A stretch of 6,034 nucleotides of DNA from an uncultured Clostridium sp. (lineage in GTDB: Bacteria > Bacillota > Clostridia > Lachnospirales > Lachnospiraceae), in contig USBM01000141.1 in NCBI GenBank assembly GCA_900552885.1, positions 1-6,034 on the forward strand. The letters run 5' to 3'. This document shows positions 1-5,906 of the stretch, one piece after another (within the stretch, counting starts at the first letter, position 1; every line of letters starts with the position of its first letter). Below the pieces are notes generated by a model. The model was given only the letters and a program-made list of their open reading frames with translations. It was not told the origin of the DNA and did not search any database. The translations under genes and the position numbers were made by a program.

Positions 1-20
1 ATAATAAGAAAAAATTAAAA

Positions 21-686
21 ATGCAAACGGGGTATAATCTAATTGAAACAAGAGAAGAAGCATTGGCATATGGTTTGTCTTTTCCAGATACATATCAACA
101 GGCACCATTTCATGATCCGAATTGGCAATTGGTACGTGTGAAGGGCAGTAAGAAAGCATTTTTGTGGACATATGTGAGAAATGGTTATGTGAATCTGAAT
201 GTGAAAGTAGATCCGGAATGGAGAGACTTTTTTCGGAATGCATATGAATCCGTGATACCGGGCTGGCATCAGAATAAGGAACATTGGAATACGATCATTT
301 TGGATGGTAGTGTGCCGGATCAGGATATCAGGCGGATGATCGCAGAAAGCTATGCCATTGTAACAGATAGCCCAACAAAGCGTATTTATGAAGCAGTGAA
401 GAAGATTCCGAAAGGCTGCGTAGCAACATATGGGCAGGTGGCACAGTTAGCGGGAGATCGGAAGATGGCGAGGGCAGTTGGTAATGCGTTGCACCGGAAT
501 CCCGATCCGGAGCATATTCCTTGCTATCGGGTCGTGAATGCAAAAGGCGAGTTAGCAGGTGCTTTCGCATTTGGTGGGGAACATGTACAACAGCGTCTTT
601 TGGAGCAGGATGGAATCAAAGTGGTAGATGGCAGAGTGAATCTGGAAGTATATGGAGTGCATATAGAGGATGATACAGATGTATAG
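21..686 (+). CDS. MmcQ/YjbR domain fused to MGMT/alkyltransferase-like DNA-binding domain
   Basis: This 221-residue protein has two domains. Residues ~10-115 match the MmcQ/YjbR family (CyaY-like fold, presumed DNA-binding), with the typical run PGWHQNKEHWNTIILDG at 80-96. Residues ~117-212 match the C-terminal domain of O6-alkylguanine-DNA alkyltransferases: Y137, the arginine finger R151 in ARAVGNAL, N160, and the active-site motif IPCYRVV around C168. The usual N-terminal RNase H-like domain of MGMT is absent and the MmcQ domain takes its place. The acceptor Cys is present (so it is not a PWHR-type ATL), but the catalytic His is Tyr169 and the usual Glu of the LLxxEG segment aligns with Asp197. 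The role is probably recognition or repair of O6-alkylguanine; whether it transfers alkyl groups is uncertain. ATG 21 is the only sensible start, since the MmcQ domain begins soon after it, but only a weak purine-rich stretch precedes it before the window edge. The gene is followed by a separate promoter. Confidence 0.9.
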   Translation: MQTGYNLIETREEALAYGLSFPDTYQQAPFHDPNWQLVRVKGSKKAFLWTYVRNGYVNLNVKVDPEWRDFFRNAYESVIPGWHQNKEHWNTIILDGSVPDQDIRRMIAESYAIVTDSPTKRIYEAVKKIPKGCVATYGQVAQLAGDRKMARAVGNALHRNPDPEHIPCYRVVNAKGELAGAFAFGGEHVQQRLLEQDGIKVVDGRVNLEVYGVHIEDDTDV

Positions 687-724
687 AGATTATTGTGCAG
701 ATATCGTGTATTTTGAACTTTATG

Positions 725-753
725 TTGAAAATTAAAGCAACCCTGTTTATAAT
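725..753 (+). promoter_or_regulatory. Predicted sigma-A promoter for cvfB
   Basis: TTGAAA at 725-730 (5 of 6 consensus) and a perfect TATAAT at 748-753 are separated by exactly 17 bp. Transcription would start near 760, giving a 5' leader of roughly 40 nt that contains the GGAG ribosome binding site of cvfB at 794-797. The stretch lies in the 116-bp gap between two genes, as expected for a real promoter. No operator or riboswitch is evident in the short leader. There is also no clear terminator between the upstream gene and this promoter, so some read-through from upstream is possible. Confidence 0.75.
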
Positions 754-802
754 CGGTATAGAAATGACAAGTATATAGTTAGAATAAAGAAATGGAGTAA
801 TT

Positions 803-1645
803 ATGATAGAGATTGGAAAATGGCAGACACTGCAGGTGATCCGAAGCAAGGATTTTGGTGTATATCTTGCTGAGAAACAAGGAGATTCGGATGCAGTCTT
901 ATTGCCAAGAAAACAGGTGCCGGAGGGATTGAAAGCGGGCGGAGAGATTGAAGTATTTGTGTATTTGGATTCTTCAGACCGTCCGATCGCAACCGTGAAT
1001 AAGCCACTGATCACGTTGCATGAGATCAGGAGATTGAAGGTGGCAAGTGTCAGTAAGATCGGAGCTTTTATGGACTGGGGGTTAGAGAAGGATATCCTGA
1101 TGCCGTTCAAAGAGATGTTTGGTAAGGTAAGAGAAGGAAACGAATATCTGGTCTATATGTACATGGATAAGAGTAACCGTCCTTGTGTATCAATGCGTTT
1201 GTATGAGCATCTGGCAACGGATTCTCCGTATAACAAAGGAGATCAGGTATCCGGATATGTGTATCAGATCAGCGAGAAATTAGGTGCTTTGGTGGCAGTA
1301 GATGACAAGTATCAGGGTTTGATTCCGAAGCAGGAACTGCATAAGAAGGTGTATATAGGTGACACCCTGACGCTTCGGGTAAGCGAGGTAAGAGAAGATG
1401 GTAAGCTGAATCTTTCTTTGGGACAGGCTGCTTATAAGCAGATCGAGGAAGACAGTGAGATGGTATATGAAGCAATTCTTTCCTATGACGGAGTGTTGCC
1501 ATTTACCGATAAGGTATCTCCGGAGATTATTGAACGGGAGATGGGACTTAGTAAGAATGCATTTAAACGTGCGGTTGGACGTTTGCTCAAGGAAGGTCGG
1601 ATTGAAATCCGGGAACATTCCATTGCGATTACAAATAGAAATTAA
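803..1645 (+). CDS. cvfB: CvfB family S1 RNA-binding protein with winged helix (YitL-like)
   Basis: This 280-residue soluble protein has the length and layout of CvfB (conserved virulence factor B in Staphylococcus; YitL in Bacillus). It has three consecutive S1/OB-like segments at about 4-64, 72-131 and 143-207, then a winged-helix domain at about 218-278. The third S1 unit is the most recognisable: GYVYQISEKLGALVAVDD, then GLIP, then LRVSEVREDGKLNLSL. The C-terminal helix-turn-helix is marked by MGLSKNAFKRAVGRLLKEG (247-265). CvfB binds RNA and affects expression of virulence and other genes in Firmicutes; the exact targets here are unknown. ATG 803 has a GGAG 5 nt upstream and sits behind its own good promoter, so it is probably monocistronic or the end of a short transcript. 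An S1-domain ribosomal or transcription-factor paralogue is the alternative, but the winged-helix tail argues for CvfB. Confidence 0.93.
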   Translation: MIEIGKWQTLQVIRSKDFGVYLAEKQGDSDAVLLPRKQVPEGLKAGGEIEVFVYLDSSDRPIATVNKPLITLHEIRRLKVASVSKIGAFMDWGLEKDILMPFKEMFGKVREGNEYLVYMYMDKSNRPCVSMRLYEHLATDSPYNKGDQVSGYVYQISEKLGALVAVDDKYQGLIPKQELHKKVYIGDTLTLRVSEVREDGKLNLSLGQAAYKQIEEDSEMVYEAILSYDGVLPFTDKVSPEIIEREMGLSKNAFKRAVGRLLKEGRIEIREHSIAITNRN

Positions 1646-1651
1646 CCATAG

Positions 1652-1681
1652 TTGATATTGGCATAATGGCAGGGATGCAAT
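1652..1681 (+). promoter_or_regulatory. Weak candidate promoter upstream of ridA
   Basis: TTGATA at 1652-1657 is a good -35 element. The best -10 at acceptable distance is TGCAAT at 1676-1681 (18-bp spacer, 4 of 6 consensus). A separate promoter for ridA is expected because the 80-bp gap after cvfB is larger than the gaps inside the following gene run. The match is weak, however, and read-through from cvfB is not excluded, since no intrinsic terminator is visible after 1645. An 8-bp palindrome AACCGGTT at 1687-1694 lies just downstream and could be an operator or chance. Confidence 0.25.
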
Positions 1682-1725
1682 ATACGAACCGGTTGTTGTG
1701 CAGTTAATATAAGGAGGACATACAG

Positions 1726-2109
1726 ATGAATAAGAATGTAGTAAAGACAGATAAGGCACCACAGGCAATTGGACCATATTCACAGGCAATTGAAGTGAAT
1801 GGAATGGTATATACTTCCGGTGTAGTACCGATCGATCCGGCAACCGGCAATGTGGTAGAGGGAGATATTAAGGTACAGGCAACCCGCGTATTTGACAGCA
1901 TGAAGGCATTGTTAGAAGAAGCAGGTTCTGGTTGTGAGGATGTAGTGAAAACCACTGTATTTATCAAAGATATGAATGATTTTGCTGCATTAAATGAGAT
2001 CTATGCAACTTACTTTACCGGTGCGTTTCCGGCACGTTCGTGCGTAGAGGTAGCCAGACTGCCAAAGGATGTATTGATCGAGATGGAAGCAATTGCTATC
2101 AAGCATTAA
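1726..2109 (+). CDS. ridA: RidA family reactive intermediate/imine deaminase
   Basis: This 127-residue protein is a full-length member of the YjgF/YER057c/UK114 family, collinear with E. coli RidA. RidA is a cytosolic trimer that hydrolyses 2-aminoacrylate and related enamines/imines released by PLP enzymes such as threonine/serine dehydratase, protecting other PLP enzymes. Key residues of the archetypal, enzymatically active RidA subgroup are all present: Y18 in IGPYSQ, S31-G32 in YTSG, R104 and C106 in FPARSCVEVARLPKD, and E119 in IEMEAIA. The start is fixed by a perfect AAGGAGG at 1711-1717, 8 nt before ATG. The gene is followed after 18 bp by a membrane protease gene on the same strand, so co-transcription is likely. 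A functional link to those genes is not implied by the enzyme's chemistry. Confidence 0.96.
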   Translation: MNKNVVKTDKAPQAIGPYSQAIEVNGMVYTSGVVPIDPATGNVVEGDIKVQATRVFDSMKALLEEAGSGCEDVVKTTVFIKDMNDFAALNEIYATYFTGAFPARSCVEVARLPKDVLIEMEAIAIKH

Positions 2110-2127
2110 TGGATTCGGAGTATATGT

Positions 2128-3132
2128 ATGGGAATTGAAGATACAGATTTACAACCAATAAAGGATGATGGAAAAGTAGAGACTGCCATGAAAGGGGCAG
2201 GTCTCTTCTTTTTCGTATTATTACTGATTGAACTGCCGGTGTCGTTAGCGATCAGTATTGTGCAGGATCAATTTGACGCACAGTATGCTACGTTGATCTC
2301 GGTGTTGATGACACAGGGATATCTGTTACTGGCAGCATTATTATACATTAAGGTTACGCATAAGAAGTTTGGGGCAGATCTACAGGTAAAGAGATATAAG
2401 ATCTCTTCTTTTTTTCTGTCACTGTTGATGCTGATAGTAGCATCTCCGATGGCAAGCTGGCTTAATGTGTTAAGTCAGTTGTTTGCGAAGAATGAAACAA
2501 GTGGAGCAATCTATGATATTACGCAGAATGTTCCAATGTGGCTGGCGGTATTGATCATTGGCTGCCTTCCGGGATTTGTAGAAGAGACGATCTATAGAGG
2601 AATCCTGTTTTCTGCATTTCGGAAACGGTCAGTACTTACCGGTGTGATCATCAGTGGACTTTCTTTTGGATTGATGCATATGAATTTTAATCAGATTCTA
2701 TATGCCATCTATCTTGGAATCGTGTTTGCCCTGTTGGTAGAGGCAACCGGTTCTTTAGTATCTACCATGATTTTGCATATGCTGTTCAATGCACTCAATA
2801 CGTCGTATTTATATCTGCTGCCAAAGTTGTATGAGATATTAGGCAGTGTATCAAGCCAATATGCGAATTTTGATATTGAAGCGGAACTGGCAAAGACTCC
2901 GGAGAGAGGAACGTTATATACTATGTTAGAAGCGTTGGCACCGATGGCGGCGATCGGTGTGGTACTCATGATATTGATATTGAAGGCAATTGCGAAAATC
3001 AACGGCAGGGATCTTTCGTGGAAATATCTGTGCAGTAAGCGGGAGGAGACCGGCAAACCAATTAATATGTGGATCGTTTTGGGGTGGATCTTCTGTCTTG
3101 TGTTTGCATTTTTGAATCTATTGGGAGGATGA
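2128..3132 (+). CDS. CPBP family intramembrane metalloprotease (Abi/CAAX type)
   Basis: This 334-residue polytopic membrane protein carries all three signatures of the CPBP (CAAX protease and bacteriocin-processing) family: EETIYRG with E152, E153 and R157; FGLMH with F180 and H184; and HMLFN with H217 and N221. The Glu and His residues form the active site in Rce1-type proteases. Hydrophobic segments lie near 25-45, 55-75, 92-113, 137-151, 170-185, 190-207, 268-288 and 312-331. The N terminus (1-22) is charged. A hydrophilic stretch at about 238-265, between the third motif and the last two membrane segments, is specific to this protein. The ATG is 7 nt after a modest CGGAG (2116-2120), 18 bp past ridA. 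Its 3' end carries the ribosome binding site of the ABC ATPase gene only 4 bp away, so it is tightly tied to the transporter. The substrate is unknown; peptide processing or immunity are family-based guesses. Confidence 0.92.
   Translation: MGIEDTDLQPIKDDGKVETAMKGAGLFFFVLLLIELPVSLAISIVQDQFDAQYATLISVLMTQGYLLLAALLYIKVTHKKFGADLQVKRYKISSFFLSLLMLIVASPMASWLNVLSQLFAKNETSGAIYDITQNVPMWLAVLIIGCLPGFVEETIYRGILFSAFRKRSVLTGVIISGLSFGLMHMNFNQILYAIYLGIVFALLVEATGSLVSTMILHMLFNALNTSYLYLLPKLYEILGSVSSQYANFDIEAELAKTPERGTLYTMLEALAPMAAIGVVLMILILKAIAKINGRDLSWKYLCSKREETGKPINMWIVLGWIFCLVFAFLNLLGG
3123..3128 (+). promoter_or_regulatory. Ribosome binding site deciding the TTG start of the ABC ATPase
   Basis: GGGAGG at 3123-3128 lies inside the last codons of the CPBP gene, 8 nt before TTG 3137. 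No ATG or GTG occurs in frame at a usable distance, and translation from the TTG gives the canonical N terminus of an ABC ATPase (MIEARELTKQF). The overlap of this site with the upstream stop region suggests translational coupling between protease and ATPase. Confidence 0.8.
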
Positions 3133-3136
3133 TTAT

Positions 3137-3925
3137 TTGATAGAAGCAAGAGAACTCACAAAACAGTTTGTGAGAACATTGAAAAAGGGGAAGAAGGAAC
3201 AGTTTTTTGCGGTTGATCATGTAAGTTTTGTGGCAAAGCAAGGTGAGATATTGGGAATCTTAGGACCGAATGGTGCGGGTAAGACAACGCTATTGCGGAT
3301 GCTTGGATCTTTGATGGAACCGACCGAGGGGATGGTTGTGGTTACAGATAAGGACGGAAGGCAGATGACAGCCAAGAGTGATCTCAAACGGCATATTGGA
3401 TATCTCTCTGAGAATACGAAGTTATATGGAAGATTCACGGTACGGGAAATGCTTGCCATTTTTGGGGAGTTGTATGGATTCACGGCGGAGGAATGTACCG
3501 GGAAGATCAACTGGATCTGTGACCTGTTAGATATGGGAGAATTCATAGACAACCGGATTGAAAAGCTGTCAACCGGGCAGAAACAGAGAACTTCGATTGC
3601 CAGATGCCTGATTCATGATCCCGATATCTATATATTTGATGAGCCAACATTGGGACTTGATATTATCAGTTCCAAGGCGATCATTGATTTTATGAAGCAG
3701 GAGAAAGAACGGGGGAAAAGTGTGTTATATTCTACACATTATATGGAAGAAGCGGAATTCTTATGTGATCGTATTGTGATGATCAATAAAGGACATATTA
3801 TGGCTGTGGGAACTCCGCAGGAATTGAAAGAACAGACAGGAACCGGAAATCTACGGGATACCTTTTTTGCATTTATGGAGGGAGGCACAGCAGATGAATA
3901 CGAAGCAGTTGAAGACTCTCTATAA
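3137..3925 (+). CDS. NatA-like ABC transporter ATP-binding protein
   Basis: This 262-residue cytoplasmic ATPase energises the ABC-2 permease encoded next. It has a complete nucleotide-binding domain: Walker A GPNGAGKTT (43-51), signature LSTGQKQR (144-151), Walker B IYIFDEP (164-170), D-loop GLD (173-175) and switch His201 in STHYMEEAE. The segment YLSENTKLYGRFTVRE (89-104) is typical of the NatA subgroup (Na+ efflux NatAB of Bacillus and relatives). In it the usual Q-loop Gln is not at its normal place and Ser91-Glu92 occupy the position. The C-terminal tail (229-248) is the short extension common in drug/peptide/sodium exporters. The gene uses a TTG start (see the ribosome binding site entry), follows the protease gene by 4 bp, and overlaps the permease gene by 32 bp. 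Assignment to ABC exporters is certain. Sodium as substrate is only one possibility, because the permease is of the protease-fused kind. Confidence 0.94.
   Translation: MIEARELTKQFVRTLKKGKKEQFFAVDHVSFVAKQGEILGILGPNGAGKTTLLRMLGSLMEPTEGMVVVTDKDGRQMTAKSDLKRHIGYLSENTKLYGRFTVREMLAIFGELYGFTAEECTGKINWICDLLDMGEFIDNRIEKLSTGQKQRTSIARCLIHDPDIYIFDEPTLGLDIISSKAIIDFMKQEKERGKSVLYSTHYMEEAEFLCDRIVMINKGHIMAVGTPQELKEQTGTGNLRDTFFAFMEGGTADEYEAVEDSL
3877..3885 (+). promoter_or_regulatory. Ribosome binding site deciding the ATG 3894 start of the permease
   Basis: GGAGGGAGG at 3877-3885 is a near-ideal Shine-Dalgarno 8 nt before ATG 3894. It falls within the 3' end of the ATPase gene. It rules in ATG 3894 over the upstream in-frame TTG at 3867, which lies before this site and has no ribosome binding site of its own. 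Confidence 0.85.
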
Positions 3926-5906
3926 GAAAGAGATTATGGATGTGATCCGGGATAAGAAGACAATTCTTACAATGGTGGTTCTTCCGGTAATACTGTACCC
4001 ACTGTTGTTTCTCGTTGTTATGCAGATCATGACGATGATTCTTTCAAATCAGGAGGAACAGACCTATTATGTGGCATATGACAAGGTATCGGAAGAGAAT
4101 CAGCAGGCGTTAGAAGATTGGATTCAGGGTGATGAAGATGGGTACGATTATGTGATCGAGACAAAGACCTCTAAGAATTCCAAGAAGGACTTAGAGCAGG
4201 AGAAGATCGATGCATATATTACGACAACGGTAACGGATGAGCAGGTAATCTATGAGGTGCATTATCTGTCAGCGGTAACGGATTCGTCGAGTGTATCGGA
4301 TATGTTGAAAGAAGAGATTACGTCTTATTCGAAGAAGGTCGCTGAACAAAATGCAGATGCAATGGGGCTGGATGTAACGAAGGTGTTGTATCCGATCGAT
4401 TCTAAGATTACGGATCAGTCCAGTAATGAAAGTTCCATGGGAAGTCTGCTTGGAAGTTTTATTCCATTCCTGCTGATCACAGGTATAATGACAGGATGCA
4501 TGTATCCGGCAATTGATATTACAGCAGGAGAGAAGGAACGTGGAACGTTAGAGACGTTATTAACGTTGCCGATCGGGAATCTTGAATTGATCATAAGTAA
4601 GTTCTTATCCGTTGCAACGGTATCAATTGTGTCGGTGTTTATTAATATATTGTCTATTGGCGGTATCGTGATCTATCTGTTCCGTACGGTGATGAGTCTG
4701 ACTGAGGGTGCGGGAGCATTTCGTCTGGCAACATTTGTGCCGGCAATTCTGATCTCAGTTGTATGTGTGATTGCTTTTGCATTGTTTATGAGTGCAGTGG
4801 TGATGTGTATCTGTGCATTTGCAAAGAGTTTTAAAGAGGCGAATAATTACATTACACCATTAACATTGATCGTGATGCTGACGGCATATGTGGGATTTAT
4901 CCCTAATGTGGAGCTGTCGTCGGTAACTGCACTGATTCCGGTTGCAAATATCTGCTTGTTGATGAAAAATCTTATGGTGTTTAAATATAATTTCACTTTG
5001 ATCCTGATCGTACTATTCAGCAATATTATATATGCATTTGTTGCGGTATGGTTCTTAAGCCGGATCTATGACAGTGAGTCGATTCTGTTTGGGGAGTCAT
5101 TTAGTGGAATTAAGTTATTTGAACGCAGAAAGAATATTGAGAAAGGAAGTCTTCCGACGATTCAGGAGAGTATTCTGATTCTGATCGTGGCATTATTGTT
5201 GATGGTATATGCAGGTGGAATGATGAGCCTGTCCTATCCGTTAGCAGGTGTGATCGTGCCGCAGTTTTTCATTGGTGTACTGCCGATACTTGCGGCGGTT
5301 TATATTAAGGCGGATCTGCGGCAGGTGTTTGCGATTCATAAGCCGGGTGCCCGTAATCTGATCGGGGCTGTGATTCTTGTGATCGGAGCCGCAAGTGTAT
5401 CTTTGCTGCTTAGTAACGTGTTGAATTATTTCTTCCCGGAGAATAGTGAGTCTTTGAATGAAAGTTATCTGAACATGTTGGATGGAGTTCCGTTTGTGGC
5501 GGCGTTATTGCTGATCGCATTAACCCCTGCTGTGTGCGAAGAATTGCTATTCCGAGGATATATGTTTACAGCGTTCCGACGGAAAATGAGTCTTTCCAAG
5601 GCAATTGTATGCGTATCCGTGTTGTTTGCAATCAGCCATATGAGTCTGATCAAGATATTGCCGACAGCGATACTTGGTGTGGCATTGGCTTATGCGGTGT
5701 ATGTTTCGAACAGTATATTTACATCTTCCCTGATGCATTTTCTGAATAATGGATTTTCTGTATTCCTGCTTTATTATGGAGATAATATACCATTGCTTCA
5801 GGATGAACAAGCAGGTCTGCCACTTGTTGTGTGTATTGTGATACTTGCGGTTGTGTGTATACCGTTGGGAGTGCGTATGTTGCACAGGAGTGAGAGTGTA
5901 CAGTGA
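3894..5906 (+). CDS. NatB-like ABC-2 permease fused to C-terminal CPBP intramembrane protease
   Basis: This protein has 670 residues, far longer than an ordinary NatB-type permease (about 400). Residues 1-400 form an ABC-2 exporter permease: first membrane segment 24-50, a large hydrophilic, probably extracytoplasmic domain at about 52-185, then five or so further segments at 186-206, 234-262, 282-309, 320-336 and 367-389. The conserved cytoplasmic motif AGEKERGTLETLLTLPIG (211-228) contacts the ATPase. After a linker (~400-425) a second hydrophobic block (426-661) holds a full set of CPBP motifs: EELLFRG with E549, E550 and R554; FAISH with F578 and H582; and HFLNN with H615 and N619. The protease half thus looks catalytically complete. 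I recall this permease/CPBP fusion as an existing but uncharacterised family in Clostridia. It overlaps the ATPase gene by 32 bp and so is its obvious partner. The function of the cleavage step is unknown. No frameshift lies between the two halves. Confidence 0.92.
   Translation: MNTKQLKTLYKKEIMDVIRDKKTILTMVVLPVILYPLLFLVVMQIMTMILSNQEEQTYYVAYDKVSEENQQALEDWIQGDEDGYDYVIETKTSKNSKKDLEQEKIDAYITTTVTDEQVIYEVHYLSAVTDSSSVSDMLKEEITSYSKKVAEQNADAMGLDVTKVLYPIDSKITDQSSNESSMGSLLGSFIPFLLITGIMTGCMYPAIDITAGEKERGTLETLLTLPIGNLELIISKFLSVATVSIVSVFINILSIGGIVIYLFRTVMSLTEGAGAFRLATFVPAILISVVCVIAFALFMSAVVMCICAFAKSFKEANNYITPLTLIVMLTAYVGFIPNVELSSVTALIPVANICLLMKNLMVFKYNFTLILIVLFSNIIYAFVAVWFLSRIYDSESILFGESFSGIKLFERRKNIEKGSLPTIQESILILIVALLLMVYAGGMMSLSYPLAGVIVPQFFIGVLPILAAVYIKADLRQVFAIHKPGARNLIGAVILVIGAASVSLLLSNVLNYFFPENSESLNESYLNMLDGVPFVAALLLIALTPAVCEELLFRGYMFTAFRRKMSLSKAIVCVSVLFAISHMSLIKILPTAILGVALAYAVYVSNSIFTSSLMHFLNNGFSVFLLYYGDNIPLLQDEQAGLPLVVCIVILAVVCIPLGVRMLHRSESVQ

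Noticed and set aside
616..1110. 164-codon open frame on the minus strand
   Set aside because: It runs antisense through the end of the alkyltransferase-like gene, the promoter and the start of cvfB, shows no domain, and has an odd composition consistent with a shadow frame.
1646..1725. Intrinsic terminator after cvfB
   Set aside because: Only trivial pairing (CCAT with ATGG at 1646-1669) is present, with no GC-rich stem or T-run.
1280..1843. 187-codon open frame on the minus strand
   Set aside because: It is antisense to cvfB and ridA, both of which are certain genes; there is no recognisable domain and no supporting signals.
2709..3149. 146-codon minus-strand frame opposite the CPBP gene
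   Set aside because: It is a shadow of a coding region whose sense frame has full family motifs.
3867..3893. Nine-codon N-terminal extension of the permease from TTG 3867
   Set aside because: The ideal GGAGGGAGG at 3877-3885 lies downstream of the TTG and is 8 nt before ATG 3894. The extension MHLWREAQQ has no family resemblance and no ribosome binding site.
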